Made by a program: the position numbers and the translations under genes. The notes beneath the pieces were generated by a model, which did not search any database, was not told the DNA's origin, and was given only the letters and a program-made list of their open reading frames with translations. Shown here piece after piece: positions 38,463 through 46,545 of a stretch of 64,000 bases of DNA. This DNA is from Pseudoxanthomonas sp. F37 (lineage in GTDB: Bacteria; Pseudomonadota; Gammaproteobacteria; Xanthomonadales; Xanthomonadaceae), in assembly GCF_022965755.1 (NCBI RefSeq), contig NZ_CP095187.1, positions 1 to 64,000 on the forward strand, in the 5' to 3' direction. The first letter of the stretch is position 1, and each line of letters opens with the position of its first letter.

Positions 38463-40892
38463 GTGACCCAGACCGACACCGCCCTCGCCGACGCCGGCAC
38501 GCTCCCGTCCCAGAAGGACGCGTTCTCGCTCACCCCGCCGCCCACCGCCACCGCCATGAGCGTGACCAAGCGCAACGGCAGCCGCGAACCGGTGGACCTC
38601 AACAAGATCGTGCGCGCGGTGCAGCGCAACTGCGAAGGCCTGCACGCCATCGACCCGATGCGCGTGGCCACCCGCACCATCTCCGGCCTGTACGACGGCG
38701 CCAGCACGCGCGAACTGGACGAACTGTCCATCCGCACCGCTGCCCTGCTGACCGGCGAAGAACCCGAATACAGCCGACTGGCCGCGCGCCTGCTGGCCGC
38801 CTACATCGCCAAGGAGGTCACCGGCCAGGAAATCCATGCGTTCTCGCAGTCGGTCACCCGCGGCCACGAGGTCGGCCTGATCAACGACCGCCTGCTGAAC
38901 TTCGTGCAGACCAATGCGCGCAAGCTCAACGATGCGCTGGACGCCTCGCTCGACCTGCACTTCGACTACTTCGGCCTGCGCACGCTGTACGACCGCTACC
39001 TGCTGCGCCATCCGCACACGCGCAAGGTGATCGAGACGCCGCAGCAGTTCTTCCTGCGCATCGCCTGCGCGCTGAGCGAGGACGTGCCCGAAGCGCTGGC
39101 GCTGTACCGCCGCATGGGCCACCTGGACTACCTGCCCAGCTCGCCGACGCTGTTCAACAGCGGCACCACGCACGAACAGCTGTCCTCGTGCTTCCTGCTG
39201 GACTCGCCGCAGGACACGCTGGAATCCATCTATGCCCGGTACGGCGACATCGCCCAGCTGAGCAAGTTCAGCGGCGGCATCGGCGTGAGCTACACCCGGG
39301 TGCGCTCGCGCGGCTCGCTGATCAAGTCCACCAACGGCCACAGCAACGGCATCGTGCCGTGGCTGAAGACGCTGGATTCGTCCGTCGCGGCGGTCAACCA
39401 GGGCGGCAAGCGCAAGGGCGCGGCCTGCGTGTACCTGGAAACCTGGCACGCCGACATCGAGGACTTCCTGGAGCTGCGCGACAACACCGGCGACGAAGCG
39501 CGCCGCACGCACAACCTCAACCTGGCCAACTGGGTGCCGGACCTGTTCATGAAGCGCGTGGAGGCCGACCAGGACTGGTCGCTGTTCGACCCGCGCGTGG
39601 TGCCGGAACTGACCGACCTGTACGGCGCCGCGTTCGAACTGGCGTACACGCAGGCGGAACTGCAGGGCAAGGCGGTCAGGACGATCTCCGCACGCAAGCT
39701 GTACGGAAGGATGATGCGCACGCTGGCCGAGACCGGCAACGGCTGGATGACGTTCAAGGACAAGTGCAACGCGGCCAGCAACCAGACCCTGCGTGCCGGC
39801 AACGTCATCCACCTGTCCAACCTGTGCACCGAGATCCTGGAGGTCACCTCGGCCGAGGAAACGGCGGTGTGCAACCTGGGCTCGATCAACCTGGCCCGCC
39901 ATTTCGACGAGGACGGTCATTTCGATTTCGACAAGCTGGCCGAAACCGTGCGCCTGGCCGTGCGCCAGCTGGATCGCGTGATCGACCTGAATTTCTATCC
40001 CATCGAGACCGCGCGCCGCGGCAACCTGCGCTGGCGCCCGGTGGGCCTGGGCTGCATGGGCCTGCAGGACGTGTTCTTCAAGCTGCGCCTGCCGTTCGAC
40101 AGCGCCGAAGCGCGCGTCCTGTCGACCAAGATCGCCGAAACCATCTACTTCCATGCGCTGGAAACCTCGGTGGAACTAGCGCAGGAACGTGGCCGCCATC
40201 CGTCTTTCGCCGACACGCGGGCGGCGAACGGCGATCTGCAATTCGATGCCTGGAACATCACGCCGGAAAACACCGAGCGCTGGGACGCCCTGCGCGCGCG
40301 CATCAGGGAGCACGGGCTGCGCAACTCGCTGCTGATCGCCATCGCGCCCACCGCGACCATCGCCTCCATCGCCGGTTGCTACGAGTGCGTGGAACCGCAG
40401 GTATCCAACCTGTTCAAGCGGGAGACGCTGTCCGGCGACTTCCTGCAGGTCAACCGCTACCTGGTGGACGAGCTGAAGAAGCTGGGCCTGTGGACGCCCG
40501 AGATCCGCGACGCCATCAAGCTGGCGGAGGGCTCCATCCAGGGCATCGCGCAGATCCCCGAGACCCTGCAGCAGGTCTACCGGACCGCGTGGGAGCTGCC
40601 GATGCGTTCGCTGATCGACATGGCCGCCGCCCGCGGCGCCTTCATCGACCAGTCGGCCTCGCTCAACCTGTTCATGGAAAGCCCCAACATCGGCGCCCTG
40701 TCGTCCATGTACATGTACGCATGGAAACAGGGCATCAAGACCACGTACTACCTGCGCTCGCGCCCGGCCACCCGCATCGCCAAGACCACGGTCAGCACGG
40801 CCACGGCCACCGCGCCCAAGCGCGAGTACACCCCGACCGAGGCCATCTCCTGCTCGCTGGAGAACCCGGAAGCGTGCGAGGCCTGCCAGTAG
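38463..40892 (+). CDS. nrdA: Ribonucleoside-diphosphate reductase class Ia, alpha subunit
   Basis: The 809-residue catalytic subunit starts at a GTG with GGAGG upstream (VTQTDTALADAG). An ATP-cone lies near the N-terminus (VTKRNGSREPVDLNKIV, about 32-48). Active-site Cys residues lie in LSSCFLLDSP (first redox Cys), SNLCTEILE (radical Cys) and CNLGSINLAR (second redox Cys), and the C-terminal swinging pair is CEACQ. It reduces NDPs to dNDPs with the NrdB tyrosyl-radical subunit, needs oxygen and does not need B12. That fits the cobalamin riboswitch upstream: a B12-dependent reductase probably exists elsewhere. Confidence 0.96.
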   Translation: MTQTDTALADAGTLPSQKDAFSLTPPPTATAMSVTKRNGSREPVDLNKIVRAVQRNCEGLHAIDPMRVATRTISGLYDGASTRELDELSIRTAALLTGEEPEYSRLAARLLAAYIAKEVTGQEIHAFSQSVTRGHEVGLINDRLLNFVQTNARKLNDALDASLDLHFDYFGLRTLYDRYLLRHPHTRKVIETPQQFFLRIACALSEDVPEALALYRRMGHLDYLPSSPTLFNSGTTHEQLSSCFLLDSPQDTLESIYARYGDIAQLSKFSGGIGVSYTRVRSRGSLIKSTNGHSNGIVPWLKTLDSSVAAVNQGGKRKGAACVYLETWHADIEDFLELRDNTGDEARRTHNLNLANWVPDLFMKRVEADQDWSLFDPRVVPELTDLYGAAFELAYTQAELQGKAVRTISARKLYGRMMRTLAETGNGWMTFKDKCNAASNQTLRAGNVIHLSNLCTEILEVTSAEETAVCNLGSINLARHFDEDGHFDFDKLAETVRLAVRQLDRVIDLNFYPIETARRGNLRWRPVGLGCMGLQDVFFKLRLPFDSAEARVLSTKIAETIYFHALETSVELAQERGRHPSFADTRAANGDLQFDAWNITPENTERWDALRARIREHGLRNSLLIAIAPTATIASIAGCYECVEPQVSNLFKRETLSGDFLQVNRYLVDELKKLGLWTPEIRDAIKLAEGSIQGIAQIPETLQQVYRTAWELPMRSLIDMAAARGAFIDQSASLNLFMESPNIGALSSMYMYAWKQGIKTTYYLRSRPATRIAKTTVSTATATAPKREYTPTEAISCSLENPEACEACQ

Positions 40893-40895
40893 GGC

Positions 40896-41440
40896 AGGAA
40901 CGAGCGGTGAGGAACGAGGAACGAGTGGCGGCGGCCGCACCTTACCTGCGGCCCGTTTCCCCGCTGGGGGCTCGCAGTTTCCGGCGCAGGACGGTCAGCA
41001 TGCGACTCACCTCGTCGATCAGACGGTATGCAGGCTGCAACGACTCGGCGGCCATCCAGCCCAGGCGTTCGCACAGGAGCAGTTGGGTGTGCAGTTCGGA
41101 CAGGGATCCCTGGGCGATGGCAAAGAATTGCGCCTTTTCCCTGCGGGACTCGCGCGACCATCCTTCCGCGACATTGCTGGGAACCGATATGGCGGCGCGG
41201 GTGATCTGCCCGCGGATGCCGAAACGCTCTTCCGGCGGAAGACCCGTTGCGCACCGGCATGCGGACTCCGCCAGCTCCATCGCTTTCATCCAGATCACAG
41301 CATCCCGGTAGTGCATCCCTGCCCCCCTTCGATCAACCCATCGTGGTCCCCACCGGATCACGACACCTATCAGGAAACACCTCATGTCACTGCCGGAAAA
41401 AGCCTCACCACTCGTTTCTCGTTCCTCCTCACTCGTTCCT
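40896..41440. mobile_element. Putative mobile element: GGAACGAG arms flanking a four-helix-bundle gene
   Basis: The left arm (40896-40928) begins 3 bp after the nrdA stop; the right arm (41408-41440) is its inverted copy with about 28 of 33 matching positions. Between them lie an antisense four-helix-bundle gene (40942-41316) and 91 bp holding that gene's upstream region and the nrdB ribosome site and first 8 codons. The arms belong to the same family as the hairpin-only copies at 8277, 8800, 12624, 37847 and 38153. No transposase is present. Reading both arms as ends of one element is an inference; they could be two separate half-copies. Confidence 0.55.
40942..41316 (-). CDS. Four-helix-bundle protein (23S rRNA IVP / S23 family)
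   Basis: The 124-residue all-helical protein starts MHYRDAVIWMKAMELAE. It has the family hallmarks RAAISVPSNVAEGWSRESR (about 43-61, the P-x-N-x-AEG turn) and AIAQGSLSELHTQLLL (about 69-84, the GSL-x-E-L/H-TxL helix). Relatives are encoded in intervening sequences of 23S rRNA genes and scattered elsewhere in genomes; biochemical function is not established, although related bundles (Avd) bind RNA/protein partners in retroelements. It lies antisense between nrdA and nrdB and is flanked by matching inverted arms. GGGGGGCAGGG upstream could serve as ribosome site. Confidence 0.88.
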   Translation of the reverse strand: MHYRDAVIWMKAMELAESACRCATGLPPEERFGIRGQITRAAISVPSNVAEGWSRESRREKAQFFAIAQGSLSELHTQLLLCERLGWMAAESLQPAYRLIDEVSRMLTVLRRKLRAPSGETGRR

Positions 41441-42439
41441 CGCCTCCTCGATCCAGGCTTCGAACTGACCCTGCGCCCGATGCGCTACCCGCAGTTCTAT
41501 GACATGTATCGCGACGCCATCAAGAACACGTGGACGGTGGAAGAGATCAACTTCCAGATCGACATCACCGACCTGCATGCGAAGATGACGCCGGCCGACC
41601 GCCACCTGATCCACCGGCTGGTCGCCTTCTTCGCCACCGGCGACTCCATCGTGTCGAACAACCTGGTGCTGAACCTGTACCAGCACCTCAACGCGCCCGA
41701 GGCGCGCATGTACCTGTCGCGCCAGTTGTATGAGGAAGCGCTGCACGTGCAGTTCTACCTGACCCTGCTGGACAACTACCTGCCCGACCCGGCCGAACGC
41801 TTCAAGGCCTTCGCCGCGGTGGAGAACATCCCGGCCATCAAGAAGAAGGCCGATTTCTGCTTCAAGTGGATCGACAGCATCCAGGACATGAAGCGGATCC
41901 AGACCCGCGACCAGCGCCGGCAGTTCCTGCTCAACCAGATCTGTTTCGCCGCCTGCATCGAGGGCCTGTTCTTCTTTGCCGCCTTCGCCTACGTGTACTA
42001 CTTCCGCTCGCGCGGCCTGCTGCCGGGCCTGGCGTCCGGTACCAACTGGGTGTTCCGCGACGAGAGCTGTCACATGGAGTTCGCCTTCGAATGCGTGCGC
42101 ACCGTGCGCGAGGAGGAGCCGGACCTGTTCGACGACGTCATGCAGCAGCAGGTCTACGACATGCTGGAGGAGGCCATCGAGTGCGAGGTGCAGTTCGCCG
42201 AGGACGTGCTGTCCGGCGGCGTGGCCGGCATCTCCACCCGCGACATGCGCCAGTACCTGCAGCACTGCGCCGACCAGCACTTCGCCAAGCTCGGCATGCC
42301 CAAGCGCTACGACGTGCGCAATCCGCTGCCCTTCATGGAACTGCAGGACGTGCAGGAGCTGACCAACTTCTTCGAACGCCGCGTGTCCGCCTACCAGCTG
42401 GGCGTGCAGGGCGAAGTCGGTTTCGACCACGCGTTCTAA
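41384..42439 (+). CDS. nrdB: Ribonucleoside-diphosphate reductase class Ia, beta subunit
   Basis: The 351-residue di-iron/tyrosyl-radical subunit has EEALHVQFY (about 120-128), giving the ExxH metal ligands and the radical Tyr (HxxxY), and RDESCHMEF (about 224-232), giving the second Glu/His pair. The start ATG at 41384 follows AGGAAACACCTC. Residues 9-19 (PLVSRSSSLVP) are exactly the translation of the 33-nt repeat arm; family-like sequence resumes at LLDPGFELTLRPMRYPQFY. The insertion is in frame and in a variable N-terminus, so function should be kept. It is separated from nrdA by an antisense gene, which is unusual for this pair. Confidence 0.95.
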   Translation: MSLPEKASPLVSRSSSLVPRLLDPGFELTLRPMRYPQFYDMYRDAIKNTWTVEEINFQIDITDLHAKMTPADRHLIHRLVAFFATGDSIVSNNLVLNLYQHLNAPEARMYLSRQLYEEALHVQFYLTLLDNYLPDPAERFKAFAAVENIPAIKKKADFCFKWIDSIQDMKRIQTRDQRRQFLLNQICFAACIEGLFFFAAFAYVYYFRSRGLLPGLASGTNWVFRDESCHMEFAFECVRTVREEEPDLFDDVMQQQVYDMLEEAIECEVQFAEDVLSGGVAGISTRDMRQYLQHCADQHFAKLGMPKRYDVRNPLPFMELQDVQELTNFFERRVSAYQLGVQGEVGFDHAF

Positions 42440-42451
42440 CGCCGGCCCCTG

Positions 42452-42597
42452 CAGGAGCGACGTGAGTCGCGACCGCGGCAATGGGACCTCATGTCGCTGC
42501 GCCACCCCTGGAATGTCGGCAGCAGGCACAGCGTCACAGGTGACCCATCGGGTATCCCGGATCATTCGTTCATGCGGTCGCGACTCACGTAGCTCCT
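42452..42597. repeat. REP-like element with 24-25 bp terminal inverted arms
   Basis: The arm AGGAGCGACGTGAGTCGCGA (starting 42453) is mirrored at 42574-42597 (GCGGTCGCGACTCACG then AGCTCCT), enclosing about 97 bp of unique-looking sequence. Each arm contains the palindromic core TCGCGA. It lies 13 bp after the nrdB stop and could affect its mRNA 3' end. A second element with the same arms is at 52800. Confidence 0.75.
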
Positions 42598-42658
42598 ACA
42601 CCAGCACGACATCCGGCGCGCTATGCTGCCGCCGGAAGCCCGCGACCGGAGCACCCGC

Positions 42659-43075
42659 ATGACCGAACTGGCCAACGCCGAAGCGCGCCCGACCGAGGCG
42701 CGCCTGCTGCACATGGTCTTCCCCGACCACACCAACCACCTGGGCACGCTGTTCGGCGGCCAGGCGCTGGCGTGGATGGACATGTCCGCCTTCATCGTCG
42801 CCTCCCGCTACGCGCGCACCACCGTGGTCACCGCACGCTCGGAGCAGGTGGATTTCAACCAGCCCATCCACAAGGGCGACCTGGTGGAAGTGGTCGCGCG
42901 CGTGGTGAAGGTGGGCCGCAGTTCGATGAACGTCGACGTGGAAGTCATCACCGAGAACCTGCTGACCGGCGAGCGCAAGCTGTGCACGCGCGGGCATTTC
43001 GTGATGATCGCGCTCGACCCGCTGGGCCGGCCGACGCCGGCGCCGCCGTTGCCGCCCGCCATCGCGCAGGACTGA
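42659..43075 (+). CDS. Acyl-CoA thioesterase (YciA/BACH-type hotdog)
   Basis: The 138-residue hotdog-fold protein has MVFPDHTNHLGTLFGGQALAW (given as MVFPDHTNHLG and TLFGGQALAWMD, about 18-40). It carries the N-H-x-G...GG motif and catalytic Asp of the YciA/acyl-CoA hydrolase family, followed by VDFNQPIHKGDLVEV. The family hydrolyses a broad range of acyl-CoAs. The ATG at 42659 is preferred over an in-frame upstream start because the upstream part overlaps the repeat-flanked region. Confidence 0.9.
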   Translation: MTELANAEARPTEARLLHMVFPDHTNHLGTLFGGQALAWMDMSAFIVASRYARTTVVTARSEQVDFNQPIHKGDLVEVVARVVKVGRSSMNVDVEVITENLLTGERKLCTRGHFVMIALDPLGRPTPAPPLPPAIAQD

Positions 43076-43081
43076 CGCCGA

Positions 43082-43615
43082 TTACAGGGTGGAGGTCGTC
43101 TCGCTGCCGGCCTCGGCCAGGATGCGCTGGGCCTGGCGTTTCTGCTCGGCCGACAGCGCGTGGACCACGACCGCCGAATCGCCCTCGCGCAAGGCGCCGA
43201 GCACCTTCATCACGTAGGCGTCGTGGTCCGGGCGAAGGGTGATCAGCCCGCCCAGCATCAAGCCGGCGATCGCGCCGAAGAAGAGCAGCACCGCCAGCGA
43301 CAGCCACGGCGACTGGACGATCATCGGCACGGCCTGCATGCGCAGCACCGCATAGGCCAGCAGGCCGGCAAGCGCGCCGAACGCCCCGAGCTTGGCATGC
43401 GACCACAGCATGGTGCGGTAGATGCCATGGCTTTCCGGTTCCAGCTTGCGCCCCGGCCGCGCTTCCCCCGGCACCAGCACCTGCACCTGCCGCTCGGACA
43501 GATGCAGCGCCTCGCGCACCCGGTTCGCCTGCAGGCGGGCTACGGCGACACTGGGACAGATCGCCGCGACCTTGCTGTTGGAGACTTCCTCGGTGAAGAA
43601 CACGGTCCCGGTCAT
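43082..43615 (-). CDS. Hypothetical membrane protein
   Basis: The 177-residue protein has a soluble N-terminal part (about 1-80) beginning MTGTVFFTEEVSNSKVAAIC, then two TM helices (about 82-100 and 105-130), with a Gly-rich IAGLMLGGLIT, and a short C-terminal cytoplasmic region. It is not a family I can name with confidence; the layout recalls small stress-related membrane proteins in which residues from an alpha/beta domain precede a Gly-zipper TM pair. It is convergent with the thioesterase gene, 6 bp apart. Confidence 0.65.
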   Translation of the reverse strand: MTGTVFFTEEVSNSKVAAICPSVAVARLQANRVREALHLSERQVQVLVPGEARPGRKLEPESHGIYRTMLWSHAKLGAFGALAGLLAYAVLRMQAVPMIVQSPWLSLAVLLFFGAIAGLMLGGLITLRPDHDAYVMKVLGALREGDSAVVVHALSAEQKRQAQRILAEAGSETTSTL

Positions 43616-43782
43616 GATCGGCTCCCGGTGTGGACGTGCCGCTACCGTGTCGCCGGCCGCGTTGCCGCGGAGTGAACAACGCGTCGAGCCCATGTTGGGC
43701 GTCTGGCCACGTTCATGCCCGGGCGATCCGATGGAAGGCGGGGTTGGCCGCGCTCGTCCGTCTCCTTTCCGCATGCCCCTCC

Positions 43783-45060
43783 ATGCGCACGCCTCATGAC
43801 GCCAGACGCCGCCCCCCTTCCCCGCAACGCCGCCGCTGGCTGTCCAGCGTGGCGGCGGCGCCGCTGGCCGCCCTGGGCTGGCCCCGTGTGGCCTCCGCCG
43901 CCGCCTGCGACGATGCCGCGGGCTGGATCCCGCCCGACGACTTCCTGGCCGACCTGCCCCGCCTGATGCAGGCCCTGCGGGTGCCGGCCATCGGCATGGC
44001 CGTCGTGGAGCGGGGCGAGGTGGTGTGGTCGCGCAACCTGGGCGAGACGAACGCGCAGACCCACGCGCCGGTGGCGGACGACACGCTGTTCGAAGATGCC
44101 TCGCTGAGCAAGCCGGTGTTCGCCTACCTAGTACTGCAACTGGCGGACCAGGGCGTGATAGACCTGGACGCGCCGCTGGTGCGCTATCGGCGGATGGACT
44201 ATCTGGCCGACCATCCCTGGGTGGAGCGGGTCACCGCGCGCGACGTGCTGCGCCATTCCACCGGCCTGCCGAACTGGCGCAAGGATCCGGCCCACGAAAA
44301 GCTGGTGCCCGCCGTGAAACCCGGCACCCGCATCGACTACTCGGGCGAGGCGATCTTCTGGCTGCAGCTGGCGGTGGAGACCCTCACGGGCGAGAGCCTG
44401 GACGAATCGATGCAGCGCCTGCTGTTCGGACCGGCCGGCATGCGCGACAGCAGCTATACGTGGAGCGCCGATCTCGCCGCACGTTCGGTGTACGGCCATC
44501 GTGCCGTCGAGGACGAAGAAGCCGGCATGCCACCGCAGATGCTGCGCGACACATGGAATGCCGCGCAGGTGGTGGCCGATGGCTGGGACAGGCCGCTGTC
44601 CGCATGGCGTTACGAGGATGCCCGGCGTGCACTGCCCCAGGTGCAGGCCATCACGCCGAAGGGCCTGGTGAACTGGCCCGGCGACATCCTGGCCAACGCG
44701 GCCGCCAGCCTGCGCACTACGCCGGTGGATTACGCGCGCTTCATGGCGCTGATGGTGCGCACGCCGCGCGAACCGTGGCAGATCAGCGAGGCCACGCGCG
44801 CGGCGATGCTGATGAAGCAGATCGACGTGCCCGGCCGCTGGACCGACAAGGGCCTGGGCTGGAACCTGGAAGCCACCCCGCGCGGCCCGGTGTTCTACCA
44901 CTCGGGCAGCAACGGCGGCATCTTCAAGAACTTCGCCCTGGGCGACGCCCGCGGCCAGCGTGCGCTGGTCGCGCTGACCAACGGTGGCAGCGGCAACGTG
45001 CTGTACCGGCGCGTGGTGCGCGCCGCCACCGGGCACGACCTGCTGGCCTTCGACCTATAG
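43783..45060 (+). CDS. Serine hydrolase (class C beta-lactamase-like), exported
   Basis: The 425-residue protein has an N-terminal Tat-like signal (PQRRRWLSSVAAAPLAAL) ending near ASA (about residue 40). The penicillin-binding transpeptidase fold is shown by SxxK (ASLSKPVFAYL, about 117-127), YxG (DYSGEAIFW, about 187-195) and HSGSNGG (about 375-381) in place of KTG. These proteins act as esterases or peptidases rather than true resistance enzymes. The stop overlaps by 6 bp the stop of the convergent amidohydrolase gene (shared CTATAG). Confidence 0.87.
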   Translation: MRTPHDARRRPPSPQRRRWLSSVAAAPLAALGWPRVASAAACDDAAGWIPPDDFLADLPRLMQALRVPAIGMAVVERGEVVWSRNLGETNAQTHAPVADDTLFEDASLSKPVFAYLVLQLADQGVIDLDAPLVRYRRMDYLADHPWVERVTARDVLRHSTGLPNWRKDPAHEKLVPAVKPGTRIDYSGEAIFWLQLAVETLTGESLDESMQRLLFGPAGMRDSSYTWSADLAARSVYGHRAVEDEEAGMPPQMLRDTWNAAQVVADGWDRPLSAWRYEDARRALPQVQAITPKGLVNWPGDILANAAASLRTTPVDYARFMALMVRTPREPWQISEATRAAMLMKQIDVPGRWTDKGLGWNLEATPRGPVFYHSGSNGGIFKNFALGDARGQRALVALTNGGSGNVLYRRVVRAATGHDLLAFDL

Positions 45061-46116
45061 GCCCTGGAACACGAACGGTTCCGCCGGTCGGAAGTCCTTC
45101 ACCGTGTTGCCGGCGAATACGTTGCGCTGGTCGGGGCCCAGGTCCAGCCGCAGCACCTTGCCGGTCTCCTTCGAGAAATCGATGTCCTTCAGGTCCACCC
45201 AGAAGGTGTTGGGCGTCAGTGCAGACTCGAAGAAATAGAGCCTGCGCTTGTGGTCGGCGACCGTGCGCCAGCGGGTGGAGGAGATGTTGGGTTCCTCCGG
45301 TGTATTGATGCCGAACGGCACCGACGCGTTGCGGATCACGCTGAAGACGCTGGCCAGCGCCTTCACCGGGTCCTCGCTCCTGGGGATCGCGTTGACGTAG
45401 AACGAGGCCCGCGCGAAGCGGTCCGCTGCGCGGTTGGTACCCGGCAACATCACCGTGCCGCCGATCTGCTTCCAGTACGCGTTGAGCGCCAGTTGCTGGT
45501 CGAACACCGGTGAGTTGGTCATCACCTGGTACTGGCGGCCGTGGTGGATCACCTGCTTGCCGCCGATGTACTCGACGATGGCGCTGTCGCCGCTGGCATC
45601 GGACATCGACAGGTGCAGGGTGGCCAGGCGGTCCTCGCCCGGCACCTTGTCGGTCACCACGGTGAAGGGCTGCGTGCGCAGGGCCTGGACGGCCTCCTTC
45701 ACCGTGCCGTAGTTGTCCAGCACGTACTGCGCCCACGCCGCGATGCTCAGGCCCGGGCCGCGCCCGTCGTAGGCGGGGTATTCGGATTCCACCAGCCACA
45801 GCACGTTGGCGACCAGGCCCGCTTCGTTCATGCCGTCGGTGGTGGAAACCTCGTAGCCGGTGGCGATCACGCTGCCGTACTTCGACGTCCACGTCACCGA
45901 ATTCAGGCCGGCCTGCCCCTGGCGGGCCATGCCGCGCGGGAATATCCACAGGTTCGTCGCCACGTCGGTCTTCCAGTCCATGGACCGGGCGGTGATCACG
46001 TCGTCGTGGGCGCCCAGGTAGACCAGGCGGGTACAGGCGTCGGCGGGGGGCGTGGCGGCCAGCGAGGACAGCAGGGTGGCGGCAAGCGCGAGCGGCAATA
46101 CGAAGCGACGATCCAT
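45055..46116 (-). CDS. Linear amide C-N hydrolase (choloylglycine hydrolase family)
   Basis: The 353-residue protein has a signal peptide cut at ADA|C, placing the catalytic nucleophile Cys (ACTRLVYLG, about residue 28) at the mature N-terminus, as in Ntn hydrolases (penicillin V acylase / bile salt hydrolase). Further family markers are ARSMDWKTD (about 43-51), GMNEAGLVANVLWL (about 95-108) and TNSPVFDQQLALNAYW (about 200-215). The substrate is likely an N-acyl amide such as an acyl-homoserine lactone or penicillin V. It is tail-to-tail with the serine hydrolase gene, overlapping it by 6 bp. Confidence 0.9.
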   Translation of the reverse strand: MDRRFVLPLALAATLLSSLAATPPADACTRLVYLGAHDDVITARSMDWKTDVATNLWIFPRGMARQGQAGLNSVTWTSKYGSVIATGYEVSTTDGMNEAGLVANVLWLVESEYPAYDGRGPGLSIAAWAQYVLDNYGTVKEAVQALRTQPFTVVTDKVPGEDRLATLHLSMSDASGDSAIVEYIGGKQVIHHGRQYQVMTNSPVFDQQLALNAYWKQIGGTVMLPGTNRAADRFARASFYVNAIPRSEDPVKALASVFSVIRNASVPFGINTPEEPNISSTRWRTVADHKRRLYFFESALTPNTFWVDLKDIDFSKETGKVLRLDLGPDQRNVFAGNTVKDFRPAEPFVFQGL

Positions 46117-46218
46117 GACGACCTCCGTGGCAAGGTGATGTCGGGTGCGCGGCGGGTGCGCCCGCCCTTTATGCCGGCGGGTATGTTAAACAGCGGTCCC
46201 GTCCCCCGAGATGCTGCC

Positions 46219-46536
46219 ATGGCCCTCCCCCTGCTGTCGCACCGTTCGTCCCTCCGCGCGCCATTCCTGGTGATGGGCATGCTGGCGCTCTCCGCCTGCG
46301 TCAGCACGCCCGGCCCGCAGGTGGCCGGCAGCGGCCGCTGCAGCGATGCCTCGCTGGGCTGGGCCGTGGGCCAGCCGGCGGACGAGGCCACCCTGCGCCG
46401 GCTGTCCAGCGAGAGCGGCGCCGGCCTGGTCAATCCCATCGGACCCGGCACCGTGGTCAAGCACGATGCGCGCAGCGACCGCCTGCGCGTGTACATCGAC
46501 GCCGGCAACCGCATCACCGCGGCCCGCTGCGAATAA
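46219..46536 (+). CDS. Peptidase inhibitor I78 family lipoprotein
   Basis: The 105-residue protein has a lipoprotein signal with lipobox LSAC (Cys about residue 25). The mature domain has RCSDASLGWAVGQPADEA and the C-terminal PGTVVKHDARSDRLRVYID...ITAARCE, the I78 elafin-like inhibitor pattern (W/GQ near the start, DxRxxRVxID at the end). Members inhibit subtilisin-like serine proteases and may protect the producer. An in-frame ATG at 46171 is possible, but 46219 gives a normal signal. Confidence 0.87.
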   Translation: MALPLLSHRSSLRAPFLVMGMLALSACVSTPGPQVAGSGRCSDASLGWAVGQPADEATLRRLSSESGAGLVNPIGPGTVVKHDARSDRLRVYIDAGNRITAARCE

Positions 46537-46545
46537 GCCCGCCCC

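Noticed and set aside
37847-41440. GGARYGAG repeats considered as a CRISPR array
   Set aside because: The units are tandem inside hairpin arms with no regular unique spacers, and copies are scattered and inverted. No cas gene is present.
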